Origin: JBCBGF01 sp039820585
Lineage (GTDB): Bacteria; Pseudomonadota; Alphaproteobacteria; Rhodobacterales; Rhodobacteraceae
Reading direction: 5' to 3'
Length of the DNA stretch: 64,000 nucleotides
NCBI GenBank assembly: GCA_039820585.1
Contig: JBCBPV010000013.1
Coordinates: 1 to 64,000 of the forward strand
Under the pieces are notes generated by a model, which worked only from the letters and a program-made list of their open reading frames with translations, had not been told where the DNA came from and searched no databases. A program made the position numbers and the translations under genes. This document shows, piece after piece, positions 27,147 through 36,510 of this stretch; the stretch's first letter is position 1, and every line of letters begins with the position of its first letter.

Positions 27147-27201
27147 GTCTTTGGTCGTAAAATATCCCGGGGGATGCCCGCAGGGCCGGGGGCAGAGCCC
27201 C
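27147..27201 (+). repeat. Gene-end palindromic element, copy 2
   Basis: Starts one base after the OmpA-like stop (TAG 27143-27145) with GTCTTTGGTCGTAAAATATC, then a GC-rich palindrome. It matches the 14693-14747 copy at 50 of 55 positions in the same orientation relative to the upstream gene. Confidence 0.75.
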
Positions 27202-27210
27202 AAGAATAAA

Positions 27211-27235
27211 AACCCCCGCACGTGGCGGGGGTTTT
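27211..27235. terminator. Bidirectional terminator between OmpA-like gene and clpA
   Basis: CCCCCGC-ACGTG-GCGGGGG (27213-27231) is flanked by A-rich sequence on the left and TTTT on the right, so each strand gives a stem followed by U residues. It serves both converging genes. Confidence 0.88.
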
Positions 27236-27241
27236 GCTATC

Positions 27242-29563
27242 TCAGTCCGCGGTCAAAAGCGGCGGTTTCTTCGATGACAATCGCCGCGCTTCTGGCGGTT
27301 CGATCCGCAGATCAATCTCGCCGTTCTTGACTCCGACCTTCACCAGACCGCCTTTTGCCAGTTTCCCAAACAGCAGCTCTTCCGCCAGCGGCTTCTTGAT
27401 GTGCTCCTGGATCACACGGCCCAGCGGGCGCGCGCCCATCTTATCATCATAGCCCTTTTCACCCAGCCATTCGGCGGCGGGTTTGGTCAGCTCGATGGTG
27501 ACGTTGCGATCCATCAGTTGCGCTTCGAGTTGCAGAACAAACTTCTCGACCACAGCGAGGATGGTGTCCTTGCCCAGGGGCGCAAAGCTGATCACCGCGT
27601 CAAGGCGGTTGCGGAATTCCGGCGTGAACGTCCGCTCGATCGCGGCGGTGTCCTCGCCCTCGCGCCGGTCGCGACCGAACCCGATGGCTTCCTTTGCCTG
27701 TTCTGCGGCGCCCGCGTTGGAGGTCATGATCAGGATCACGTTGCGGAAATCCACCTGGCGACCGTTGTGGTCGGTGAGTTTGCCGTGGTCCATCACCTGC
27801 AACAGGATGTTGTAAACATCCGGGTGCGCTTTCTCGATCTCGTCGAGCAGAAGCACGCAATGCGGGTGCTGGTCGATGCCGTCGGTCAAAAGACCGCCCT
27901 GGTCGAAGCCCACATAGCCTGGGGGGGCACCGATCAGGCGGCTGACAGCGTGCTTCTCCATGTATTCCGACATGTCGAAGCGCAGGAGTTCCACGCCCAG
28001 TGTATCGGACAGTTGCTTCGCCACTTCCGTCTTGCCGACACCGGTGGGACCGGCGAACAGGTAGTTGCCGATGGGTTTTTCGGGCTCACGCAGGCCAGCC
28101 CGCGCAAGTTTGATCGCCGATGACAACGCTTCGATTGCATTGTCTTGTCCGAATACGACGCGCTTGAGTGTGGCTTCCAGATCCTTCAGAACCTCGGCAT
28201 CGTCCTTGGAGACGTTCTTGGGCGGGATCCGCGCGATCTTGGCCACGACAGCCTCAATCTCTTTGGCGCCAATGGTCTTGCGTCGCTTGGATTCCGCAAC
28301 CAGATGCTGGGCCGCGCCGGCCTCGTCAATGACGTCGATAGCTTTGTCGGGCAGCTTGCGGTCGTTGATGTACCGCGCTGACAGTTCCACGGCGGTCTTG
28401 ATCGCATCCGAGGTGTATTTGATGTCGTGATGCGTCTCGAAATAGGGCTTGAGGCCCTTGAGGATTTTGACGCTGTCTTCGACCGTTGGCTCGTTCACGT
28501 CGATTTTCTGGAACCTGCGGCTCAGGGCGCGGTCTTTCTCGAAATGCTGACGGAACTCTTTGTAGGTCGTGGAGCCCATGCAGCGCAGTTTGCCGCCCTG
28601 CAACGCCGGCTTCAGCAGGTTCGAGGCGTCCATGGCCCCGCCCGACGTGGCGCCAGCACCGATGACGGTGTGGATCTCGTCTATGAAAAGCACCGCATCG
28701 GGATGTTCTTCCAACTCATTGACGACGGCTTTCAAACGCTCCTCAAAATCCCCACGATAACGCGTACCGGCCAATAGCGCGCCCATGTCGAGCGAAAAGA
28801 TCGTGGCCCCCGACAGAACCTCGGGCACCTCGTCGCCGACAATCTTCCGTGCGAGGCCCTCTGCGATGGCGGTTTTTCCCACGCCCGGATCACCCACCAG
28901 AAGCGGATTGTTCTTGCGGCGGCGACAGAGCACCTGCACGCAGCGCTCAACCTCATGCTCGCGTCCGATCAGCGGGTCGACGTCGCCCTTGCGCGCCTTG
29001 GAATTCAGATCGACGCAATACTTGGCGAGCGCTGATTCCTTGCCGTCTTCTTCCGGCTGGCTTTGCGTCTCTTCCTCGAAGTCGGACGCACCCTGTACGG
29101 GGCGGGCTTCGCCGAAGCTTGGGTTTTTGGCAACGCCATGCGCTATGAAATTCACCGCGTCGTAACGCGTCATTTCCTGTTCTTGTAGGAAATAGGCCGC
29201 GTTTGATTCCCGCTCAGCGAAGATCGCCACCAGCACGTTGGCGCCGGTCACTTCCGTGCGACCCGACGATTGGACGTGGATCGCCGCGCGTTGGATTACA
29301 CGCTGGAAGGCTGCGGTTGGCACCGCCTCTGACCCTTCCACATCGGTCACAAGCGTCGACAGATCGTCCTCGATGAACTCCAGCAAGGTTTTCTTGAGCG
29401 AATCCAAATCCACCGAACACGCCTGCATTACCTTTGCCGCGTCCGGTTCGTCGATCAGCGCCAGCAGCAGATGCTCCAACGTCGCCAATTCGTGGCGGCG
29501 AGCATTGGCAAGTGCCAGGGCGGCATGAATGGCTTGCTCAAGCGTATTCGAAAATGAAGGCAC
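27242..29563 (-). CDS. clpA: ATP-dependent Clp protease ATPase subunit ClpA
   Basis: AAA+ unfoldase that feeds ClpP. From GTG 29563 (GAGGAG eight bases upstream) it is 773 residues, as usual. Clp-N domain (residues 1-140, 'SFSNTLEQAIHAALALANARRHELATLEHLLLAL' start), first AAA module with GDPGVGKT and VLFIDEIHTVIGAG, second with GPTGVGKTEVAKQL and LLLDEIEKAHPDVYN, and the ClpP-docking IGF loop region (AKEAIGFGRD). An upstream in-frame extension to 29683 is not ClpA-like. No clpS lies beside it, although the adaptor is often adjacent in this group. Confidence 0.95.
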   Translation of the reverse strand: MPSFSNTLEQAIHAALALANARRHELATLEHLLLALIDEPDAAKVMQACSVDLDSLKKTLLEFIEDDLSTLVTDVEGSEAVPTAAFQRVIQRAAIHVQSSGRTEVTGANVLVAIFAERESNAAYFLQEQEMTRYDAVNFIAHGVAKNPSFGEARPVQGASDFEEETQSQPEEDGKESALAKYCVDLNSKARKGDVDPLIGREHEVERCVQVLCRRRKNNPLLVGDPGVGKTAIAEGLARKIVGDEVPEVLSGATIFSLDMGALLAGTRYRGDFEERLKAVVNELEEHPDAVLFIDEIHTVIGAGATSGGAMDASNLLKPALQGGKLRCMGSTTYKEFRQHFEKDRALSRRFQKIDVNEPTVEDSVKILKGLKPYFETHHDIKYTSDAIKTAVELSARYINDRKLPDKAIDVIDEAGAAQHLVAESKRRKTIGAKEIEAVVAKIARIPPKNVSKDDAEVLKDLEATLKRVVFGQDNAIEALSSAIKLARAGLREPEKPIGNYLFAGPTGVGKTEVAKQLSDTLGVELLRFDMSEYMEKHAVSRLIGAPPGYVGFDQGGLLTDGIDQHPHCVLLLDEIEKAHPDVYNILLQVMDHGKLTDHNGRQVDFRNVILIMTSNAGAAEQAKEAIGFGRDRREGEDTAAIERTFTPEFRNRLDAVISFAPLGKDTILAVVEKFVLQLEAQLMDRNVTIELTKPAAEWLGEKGYDDKMGARPLGRVIQEHIKKPLAEELLFGKLAKGGLVKVGVKNGEIDLRIEPPEARRLSSKKPPLLTAD

Positions 29564-29736
29564 GCGTCGTGCTCCTCTACTTGGGCCGGGAGGGTACGAG
29601 GGCCCGCCAGACCGTGACCTCTTGGTATTAAAGTTCGGTGATCTTTCCGAAGCTTCAAGAGTTTTTTGCTCAATTCCCATCACAAACTGTGTCGTGACGG
29701 AAAAGTCTCACAGAACTGGCGCGAATTTCGGCGCGA

Positions 29737-30504
29737 TCAGAACCGGTCTTTGCGGCGCCGGATTTCGGCAAAGGCGTCCGCGTCACTTGCCTCTGACATA
29801 TCTATTGCCGCTTTAACCTCCGGCAACCGGGCGCGCAGAAACGGGTTGGTTTTCAGTTCTAGCGCAAGTGTGGCAGGCACCGTTGGTTGCCCTGCGGCGC
29901 GCGTCTCGGCGATGGCGCCGACGCGAGACATAAGGTCGGGATTGCCCGGTTCAATGGTCTGGGCAAATTTGGCGTTGGCGGCGGTGTATTCATGGCCCGA
30001 GCAGATCAGCGTCATCGGGGGCAGCTTGGCCAGCTTGCTGAGCGAGGCCCACATCTGGTCCGGCGTGCCCTCAAACACCCGCCCGCATCCGCAGGCCATC
30101 AGGCTGTCGGCGGTGAAGGCCGCGCCTGCATCGGGCACATAAAAGGCAATGTGCCCGACGGTGTGGCCAGAGACATCCATCACCTGTACGTCATGGTTTC
30201 CAAACACGTGCGTGTCGCCATCCCCGACTGCGATATCCAGCGGTGGCAGGCGATTTGCATCCGCGGCGGCGCCTATCACGGTGCTTCCATAGTGGTCTTT
30301 AAGCGCAGCGACCCCCGCAATATGATCGTCATGGTGATGGGTGATCCAGATTTCATCAAGCCCCCAACCCCGGCCGTCCAGCGCCGCCACGATTGGCGAT
30401 GCCTCGGGCGCATCGATCAGCGCGGTGGTGCCTGCGTCTGCGTCGTGCAAAAGGAAGGCATAGTTGTCGGAAAGACAGGGGACTGTGACGATCTCAAGGG
30501 GCAT
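29737..30504 (-). CDS. gloB: Hydroxyacylglutathione hydrolase (glyoxalase II)
   Basis: Metallo-beta-lactamase-fold enzyme that hydrolyses S-lactoylglutathione to lactate and glutathione. From ATG 30504, 255 residues. Metal site ITHHHDDH (54-61), SGHTVGHIAFY, 'FTADSLMACGCGR' and CSGHEYT are all present, with the C-terminal 'LKTNPFLRA' glutathione region. Divergent from the methyltransferase. Confidence 0.94.
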   Translation of the reverse strand: MPLEIVTVPCLSDNYAFLLHDADAGTTALIDAPEASPIVAALDGRGWGLDEIWITHHHDDHIAGVAALKDHYGSTVIGAAADANRLPPLDIAVGDGDTHVFGNHDVQVMDVSGHTVGHIAFYVPDAGAAFTADSLMACGCGRVFEGTPDQMWASLSKLAKLPPMTLICSGHEYTAANAKFAQTIEPGNPDLMSRVGAIAETRAAGQPTVPATLALELKTNPFLRARLPEVKAAIDMSEASDADAFAEIRRRKDRF

Positions 30505-30565
30505 GGCGTTTCTGATTGTCTGCGGTATGGTGCGGTAACTCTCGCCGAACACCGGGCTGTCTGCA

Positions 30566-31312
30566 ATGCACCTTGATGTGCTCGACCTGAGAAGCTTCTA
30601 TTATCGCACGGGGCTTGGGCGTGCGGCCCAGCGGGCCATTCGTGATCAGGTGCGCACGTGTTGGCCCGATACCAAGGGCATGAGCGTTGTGGGCTTTGGC
30701 TTTGCCACGCCGCTTCTGCGTCCGTTTCTGGGCGAGGCGGATCGGGTGATCGGGCTGATGCCAGGCCAGCAGGGGGTCATGCCCTGGCCTGCTGGGGCCA
30801 ATAACCTGTCAGTTTTGTGCCATGAGACGCTTTGGCCGCTGGAATCCGGCAGCGCGGATCGCCTGGTTCTGATGCACGGGCTGGAGACCAGCGAAGATCC
30901 GTTTGCCCTGCTTGAGGAATGCTACCGCGTGCTGGCACCACAGGGACGGGCGTTGTTCATCGTGCCGAACCGGGGCGGGCTTTGGGCGCGGCGGGATGTA
31001 ACGCCGTTTGGGTTTGGCAGGCCCTACACGCTGGTGCAGCTGGAAAACCAGTTGAAAAGTCACGATTTTGAGCCGCAGCGCCATATGGCGGCGCTGTTCC
31101 AGCCGCCGTCGACCAAGCCGTTCTGGATGAAAACCGGGGCGATGTGGGAAAAGTTCGGGCGGCGGGTGTCGAACGGGATCGCGGGTGGGGTGCTTATTCA
31201 GGAGGTGGTCAAGCAGGTGCCTGCACCGCCGCGGCGCGGGCTTCCCGAAGCGGTGCGCAAGCCGCTGCGTGTGCTGGATGGCATCACTCAACCAGCGCCG
31301 AAACCCGTGTAA
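30566..31312 (+). CDS. SAM-dependent methyltransferase (class I)
   Basis: A 248-residue protein. 'GMSVVGFGFATPLLRPF' is the SAM-binding motif I position (a loose match to GxGxG), with 'LERVYRVLAPQGRALFIVPN'-like strand/loop 'LLEECYRVLAPQGRALFIVPN' marking motif III of methyltransferase type 11. Substrate unknown. It sits divergent from gloB, as often in Rhodobacterales. Confidence 0.82.
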   Translation: MHLDVLDLRSFYYRTGLGRAAQRAIRDQVRTCWPDTKGMSVVGFGFATPLLRPFLGEADRVIGLMPGQQGVMPWPAGANNLSVLCHETLWPLESGSADRLVLMHGLETSEDPFALLEECYRVLAPQGRALFIVPNRGGLWARRDVTPFGFGRPYTLVQLENQLKSHDFEPQRHMAALFQPPSTKPFWMKTGAMWEKFGRRVSNGIAGGVLIQEVVKQVPAPPRRGLPEAVRKPLRVLDGITQPAPKPV

Positions 31313-31581
31313 GTGCCTAGGAATCGAGCACATGGTCAGAATCGCTTTAGTTTTTTGATCTCTCCAAATCGCGCAATCGGTCGCAGTTCGCATAAGGCTT
31401 TGAAATAAAGGTACTTCCAACTGATGCGCCGCGCTGGCAAGGCGGTTGCGGGGTGCTGAGACGTCTGTTACATCCACGCTGATTTCACGGCCCGCCGTCC
31501 TGGCGGGTCGCAACGTATCCTAACCTCGGGTGCCGCTGGATGGCGCAAAGGGCTGGGAAAGAAGACATCGAAAGGGTGGAC

Positions 31582-32142
31582 GTGTCCGAACCAGCTTCGA
31601 TTTCGACCGGGATTGCCGCCCGTTATGCGACCGCAATCTTTGAATTGGCCCAAGAAGACAAATCCCTGCCAGCTTTGGAAAATGACATCGAAGTGTTAAG
31701 CGGCGCATTCGGCGACAGTGATGATTTCCGTGCCTTGATCAACTCGCCGGTCTACAGCCGCGATGAGCAGGCGTCGGCCATTACCGCGATTGCCGGGAAG
31801 ATGGGCCTGAGCGGGACGGTCACCAATTCGCTCGCGCTGATGGCGTCCAACCGCCGTTTGTTCGTGTTGCCGCAGCTTTTGTCGGAACTTGCCCGCCTGA
31901 TTGCCGATCACAAGGGCGAAGTGTCCGCAGAAGTGACTGCCGCATCCGCGCTGAGCGCTGCGCAGCAGGCGAAACTTGCAGAGACGCTGAAAGCGCGCGT
32001 CGGTAAAGATGTGAAGATCAATATGGCCGTCGATGAAAGCCTCATTGGCGGTCTTGTCGTTAAGGTCGGCTCGCAGATGATCGATACGTCGATCCGGTCC
32101 AAGCTTGCCGCACTCCAGAACACCATGAAAGAGGTCGGATAA
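31582..32142 (+). CDS. atpH: ATP synthase F1 delta subunit
   Basis: Stalk subunit joining F1 to Fo (OSCP-like). GTG 31582 gives MSEPASISTGIAARYATAIF and 186 residues, the usual alphaproteobacterial form, with GAAAGG six bases upstream. An in-frame ATG at 31540 would add 14 residues. C-terminal 'DESLIGGLVVKVGSQMIDTSI' is the family signature. First gene of atpHAGDC; the preceding 269 bases hold no gene and presumably the promoter, with one CCCGCC/GGCGGG hairpin near 31493-31509. Confidence 0.93.
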   Translation: MSEPASISTGIAARYATAIFELAQEDKSLPALENDIEVLSGAFGDSDDFRALINSPVYSRDEQASAITAIAGKMGLSGTVTNSLALMASNRRLFVLPQLLSELARLIADHKGEVSAEVTAASALSAAQQAKLAETLKARVGKDVKINMAVDESLIGGLVVKVGSQMIDTSIRSKLAALQNTMKEVG

Positions 32143-33680
32143 TGGGAATCCAGGCAGCCGAAATTTCTGCGATCCTGAAGGAGCAGATCAAGAACTTTGG
32201 CCAAGAGGCCGAAGTGGCCGAGGTTGGCCGCGTTCTGTCCGTCGGTGACGGGATCGCACGGGTCTATGGCCTTGATAACGTGCAGGCCGGTGAGATGGTC
32301 GAATTTCCCGGCGGCATTCAGGGCATGGCCCTGAACCTTGAGGCCGACAACGTGGGCGTTGTGATCTTCGGCACCGACCGTGACATCAAAGAAGGCGACA
32401 CCGTCAAGCGCACAAACTCGATCGTGGACGTGCCCGCCGGCGAGGCTCTGCTCGGCCGCGTCGTCGATGGCCTGGGCAACCCGGTGGACGGCAAGGGTCC
32501 GATCAACGCGGGCGAGCGTCGTGTGGCCGATGTGAAGGCGCCTGGTATCATCCCGCGCAAGTCGGTGCATGAGCCGATGGCGACAGGCCTGAAGTCGGTG
32601 GACGCGATGATCCCGATTGGCCGGGGCCAGCGGGAACTGATCATTGGTGACCGTCAGACAGGTAAGACCGCTGTGGCGCTGGATACGATCCTGAACCAGA
32701 AGTCCTATAACGATGCCGCGGGCGATGATGAGAGCAAGAAGCTCTATTGCATCTACGTGGCCGTTGGTCAGAAGCGTTCGACTGTGGCGCAGCTGGTGAA
32801 AAAGCTCGAAGAGTCGGGCGCAATTGATTACTCGATCGTTGTGGCCGCGACCGCCTCGGAACCAGCGCCGATGCAGTTCCTGGCGCCATATGCCGCTACC
32901 GCGATGGCCGAGTACTTCCGCGACAACGGCAAGCACGCGCTAATTATCTATGATGACCTGTCGAAACAGGCGGTTGCCTATCGTCAGATGTCGCTGCTGC
33001 TGCGCCGTCCGCCGGGGCGTGAAGCCTATCCGGGTGACGTTTTCTACCTGCACTCGCGGCTTCTTGAGCGGTCTGCCAAGCTGAACGAAGACAACGGGGC
33101 GGGTTCGTTGACGGCGCTGCCGATCATTGAGACGCAAGGCGGCGACGTGTCGGCGTTTATCCCAACAAACGTGATCTCGATCACTGACGGCCAGATCTTC
33201 CTGGAAACCGAGCTGTTTTATCAGGGCATTCGGCCCGCCGTGAACACCGGTCTGTCGGTGTCGCGCGTGGGATCATCGGCACAGACGAAGGCCATGTCTT
33301 CAGTCGCTGGCCCGGTCAAACTGTCGCTGGCGCAGTATCGTGAGATGGCGGCCTTTGCGCAGTTCGGTTCCGACCTCGATGCATCGACCCAGCAGCTTCT
33401 GGCCCGTGGTGCGCGTCTGACCGAGTTGATGAAGCAGCCGCAATATTCGCCGCTGACCAATGCCGAGATTGTTTGTGTGATCTTTGCGGGCACGAATGGC
33501 TATCTCGACAACGTGGATGTGGGCGATGTGGGCCGGTATGAGCAGGGCTTGTTGAACCACCTGCGTACCCGTCATCAGGATGTGCTGGATGATATCACCG
33601 GCAATGACCGCAAGGTGAAAGACGAACTGGCGGAAAAGATTAAAGCCGCGCTCGACGAATTCGCCGCTGGTTTTTCCTGA
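32142..33680 (+). CDS. atpA: ATP synthase F1 alpha subunit
   Basis: Non-catalytic nucleotide-binding subunit, 512 residues. P-loop GDRQTGKT at 169-176, the 'ALIIYDDLSKQAVAYRQMSLLLRRPPGREAYPGDVF'-type block (read in pieces around 260-300) and the PxxxxGLSVSRVGS motif near 365-375 are intact. The ATG shares one base with the atpH stop (TAATG), so translation is coupled. Confidence 0.98.
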   Translation: MGIQAAEISAILKEQIKNFGQEAEVAEVGRVLSVGDGIARVYGLDNVQAGEMVEFPGGIQGMALNLEADNVGVVIFGTDRDIKEGDTVKRTNSIVDVPAGEALLGRVVDGLGNPVDGKGPINAGERRVADVKAPGIIPRKSVHEPMATGLKSVDAMIPIGRGQRELIIGDRQTGKTAVALDTILNQKSYNDAAGDDESKKLYCIYVAVGQKRSTVAQLVKKLEESGAIDYSIVVAATASEPAPMQFLAPYAATAMAEYFRDNGKHALIIYDDLSKQAVAYRQMSLLLRRPPGREAYPGDVFYLHSRLLERSAKLNEDNGAGSLTALPIIETQGGDVSAFIPTNVISITDGQIFLETELFYQGIRPAVNTGLSVSRVGSSAQTKAMSSVAGPVKLSLAQYREMAAFAQFGSDLDASTQQLLARGARLTELMKQPQYSPLTNAEIVCVIFAGTNGYLDNVDVGDVGRYEQGLLNHLRTRHQDVLDDITGNDRKVKDELAEKIKAALDEFAAGFS

Positions 33681-33702
33681 TAGGGGCTGAGGGACACCTG
33701 GT

Positions 33703-34578
33703 ATGCCAAGCCTCAAGGACCTGAAAAACCGGATCGAAAGCGTCAAGTCGACGCGAAAGATCACCAAGGCCATGCAAATGGTGGCCGCCGCGAAATTGCG
33801 GCGGGCACAGGATTCCGCGGAACAGTCGCGGCCCTATACCGAACGGTTCAATGCCGTGATGGGGCAACTGGCCGCGTCGGTCGGGGACAGCGAAAGCGCG
33901 CCCCGCCTTTTGGCCGGGACGGGCGACGACAAGGTGCATATGCTGGTCGTGATGACCGCCGAACGCGGCCTGTGCGGTGCCTTCAATTCGTCGATTGCGC
34001 GTCTGGCACGGGCACGGGCGGAAGAGCTGTTGGGCCAGGGTAAGACGCTGAAGATTTTCACGGTCGGCAAGAAGGGCCGTGAACAGCTGAAGCGGGATCT
34101 GAGCGAATACTTCGTGCATCACGTCGATCTGTCGGAGGTGAAAAAGATCGGATACGGCAACGCTGCTGACATCGCCAAAGACCTTTTGGGTCGGTTCGAT
34201 GAGGGTGAGTTTGACGTTGCCACGATCTTTTACAATCGCTTTGAATCGGTAATCAGCCAGATCCCCACCGCGCAGCAAGTGATCCCGGCGGACTTTGAGG
34301 CACCCGAAGACGGCGCGGAAAGCACGCTGTACGACTACGAGCCCAGCGAAGAGGGGATCCTGGCCGATCTTTTGCCACGGGGTGTTGCGACGCAGATCTT
34401 CGCCGCGCTTCTGGAGAACGCCGCCTCTGAACAGGGCGCCCGGATGAGCGCCATGGACAACGCGACGCGCAACGCGGGCGAGATGATCGACCGGCTGACG
34501 ATTCAGTACAACCGTTCGCGTCAGGCCGTGATCACGAACGAGCTTATCGAAATTATTTCGGGCGCCGAGGCGCTCTAA
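33703..34578 (+). CDS. atpG: ATP synthase F1 gamma subunit
   Basis: Central rotating stalk, 291 residues. N-terminal helix 'LKNRIESVKSTRKITKAMQMVAAAKLRRA', 'TAERGLCGAFNSSI', and the C-terminal 'MDNATRNAGEMIDRLTIQYNRSRQAVITNELIEI' coiled-coil helix are conserved. Lies 22 bases after atpA. Confidence 0.97.
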   Translation: MPSLKDLKNRIESVKSTRKITKAMQMVAAAKLRRAQDSAEQSRPYTERFNAVMGQLAASVGDSESAPRLLAGTGDDKVHMLVVMTAERGLCGAFNSSIARLARARAEELLGQGKTLKIFTVGKKGREQLKRDLSEYFVHHVDLSEVKKIGYGNAADIAKDLLGRFDEGEFDVATIFYNRFESVISQIPTAQQVIPADFEAPEDGAESTLYDYEPSEEGILADLLPRGVATQIFAALLENAASEQGARMSAMDNATRNAGEMIDRLTIQYNRSRQAVITNELIEIISGAEAL

Positions 34579-34596
34579 GAGAACCGGAGACACACA

Positions 34597-36021
34597 ATGG
34601 CAAACGCAAAAGGCAAAGTGACCCAGGTCATCGGCGCCGTTGTCGACGTTCAGTTCGACGACCACCTGCCCGAGATTTTGAACGCCCTAGAAACCGACAA
34701 CAACGGCAAGCGTCTTGTCCTCGAAGTGGCTCAGCACCTGGGTGAGAACACTGTGCGCGCCATCGCGATGGACGCGACCGAAGGCCTGGTGCGCGGTCAG
34801 GAAGTGACGGATACCGATGGCGCGATCATGGTGCCGGTGGGCACGGCCACGCTGGGCCGCATCCTGAATGTCACGGGCGACCCGATCGACGAGAAGGGCC
34901 CCGTGGAGGCGGACGAACGCCGTGCGATCCACCAGCCCGCCCCCGACTTTGCCGATCAGGCAACGGAGGCCGAGGTTCTGGTGACCGGCATCAAGGTGAT
35001 CGACCTGCTGGCGCCCTATGCGAAGGGCGGCAAAATTGGCCTCTTCGGCGGTGCCGGTGTGGGCAAGACGGTGTTGATCCAGGAACTGATCAACAACATC
35101 GCCAAGGTGCACTCTGGCCTGTCGGTGTTCGCCGGCGTGGGCGAGCGGACGCGTGAAGGCAATGACCTTTATTACGAGATGATCGAATCCGGCGTGTTGA
35201 CGCCTGACAACCTGCCCGATTCCAAGATTGCACTGGTCTTTGGTCAGATGAACGAGCCGCCGGGTGCGCGTGCGCGGATCGCGTTGACCGGGCTGACGCT
35301 TGCCGAACAGTTCCGCGATGCGACCGGGACGGACGTTTTGTTCTTTGTCGACAACATCTTCCGCTTCACACAGGCCGGTTCTGAAATGTCCGCGCTGTTG
35401 GGCCGGATTCCGTCGGCTGTGGGATATCAGCCGACGCTCGCGACCGACATGGGCGCGATGCAGGAACGGATCACCTCGACCAAGGCGGGATCGATCACCT
35501 CGATCCAAGCCGTGTATGTGCCCGCGGATGACTTGACCGACCCGGCACCTGCCACGACGTTTGCCCACCTTGATGCGACAACGGTTTTGAACCGTGCGAT
35601 TTCCGAGCTGGGGATTTATCCGGCTGTGGACCCGCTCGATTCGACGTCGCGTCTGATGGATCCGCAGATCCTTGGGGATGAGCATTATCAGGTGGCCCGT
35701 GATGTGCAGGGGATCCTCCAGCGTTACAAATCGCTGCAGGATATCATCGCCATTCTGGGCATGGACGAGCTGTCGGAAGAGGACAAGCTGACCGTGGCGC
35801 GTGCCCGGAAGATCCAGCGTTTCCTGAGCCAGCCTTTCGACGTGGCCAAGGTGTTCACCGGCTCGGATGGTGTGCAGGTGCCGCTGGAAGACACGATTTC
35901 GTCTTTCAAGGCGGTTGTGGCCGGCGAGTATGATCACTTGCCCGAAGGCGCCTTCTACATGGTTGGCGGCATCGACGAAGTGATCGCCAAGGCCGAACGC
36001 ATGGCGGCGGAAGCCGCTTAA
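34597..36021 (+). CDS. atpD: ATP synthase F1 beta subunit
   Basis: Catalytic subunit, 474 residues. P-loop GGAGVGKT at 151-158, catalytic Glu in GERTREGND, 'FVDNIFRFTQAGSEMSALLGR' and the DELSEEDK (DELSEED) lever are all present. Eighteen bases after atpG. Confidence 0.98.
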   Translation: MANAKGKVTQVIGAVVDVQFDDHLPEILNALETDNNGKRLVLEVAQHLGENTVRAIAMDATEGLVRGQEVTDTDGAIMVPVGTATLGRILNVTGDPIDEKGPVEADERRAIHQPAPDFADQATEAEVLVTGIKVIDLLAPYAKGGKIGLFGGAGVGKTVLIQELINNIAKVHSGLSVFAGVGERTREGNDLYYEMIESGVLTPDNLPDSKIALVFGQMNEPPGARARIALTGLTLAEQFRDATGTDVLFFVDNIFRFTQAGSEMSALLGRIPSAVGYQPTLATDMGAMQERITSTKAGSITSIQAVYVPADDLTDPAPATTFAHLDATTVLNRAISELGIYPAVDPLDSTSRLMDPQILGDEHYQVARDVQGILQRYKSLQDIIAILGMDELSEEDKLTVARARKIQRFLSQPFDVAKVFTGSDGVQVPLEDTISSFKAVVAGEYDHLPEGAFYMVGGIDEVIAKAERMAAEAA

Positions 36022-36032
36022 AAGGGGGGCCC

Positions 36033-36440
36033 ATGGCCGATACGATGCAATTCGATCTGGTCTCGCCCGAGCGGCGGCTTGCCTCGCTCGAGGCGACGGC
36101 CGTGCGCATTCCGGGGTCTGAGGGCGATATGACGGTGATGGCCGATCATGCGCCGACGATCACCACCCTGCGGCCCGGGCTGTTGGTAGCAGAAACCGCG
36201 GGCGGTGAGCAAGAGTTCATGGTCACCGGTGGCTTTGCCGAGATCAGCGCCGAGGGGACGACCGTGCTGGCCGAGGCGGCGATGCCGAAGGGGGAGGTGA
36301 CGGCCGACTATCTGGGCGCGCTTCTGACCGAGGCTAAGACCGCGCAGGAACGCGCGACGCCGGATGCAGTGGATGCGGCGGCCAAGCTGGTTTCGGACCT
36401 GGAAGCTGTTGGCGCAGCCATCGGGGTGCGCGCGGCTTAA
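36033..36440 (+). CDS. atpC: ATP synthase F1 epsilon subunit
   Basis: A 135-residue epsilon subunit: beta-sandwich 'FDLVSPERRLASLEATAVRIPGSEGDMTVMADHAP' at the start, and a short helical C-terminus. Last gene of the F1 operon. Fo genes are absent nearby, as usual for alphaproteobacteria where Fo is encoded elsewhere. Confidence 0.95.
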   Translation: MADTMQFDLVSPERRLASLEATAVRIPGSEGDMTVMADHAPTITTLRPGLLVAETAGGEQEFMVTGGFAEISAEGTTVLAEAAMPKGEVTADYLGALLTEAKTAQERATPDAVDAAAKLVSDLEAVGAAIGVRAA

Positions 36441-36460
36441 GATGCGGAAAAAAAATAAGT

Positions 36461-36492
36461 AAAAAAAGCGCGTCTAGTCTGGCGCGTTTTTT
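36461..36492 (+). terminator. atp operon terminator
   Basis: Stem AAAAAAGCGCG (36462-36472) with CGCGTTTTTT (36483-36492) and a ten-base loop; the T-run is part of the stem end. A-tract on the left lets it also act for the converging prs gene. Confidence 0.8.
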
Positions 36493-36510
36493 GTGCCTGA
36501 GACCTCCCGC

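Noticed and set aside
31313..31581. Additional gene between the methyltransferase and atpH
   Set aside because: No frame with a ribosome site and protein-like composition on either strand; treated as the atp promoter region.
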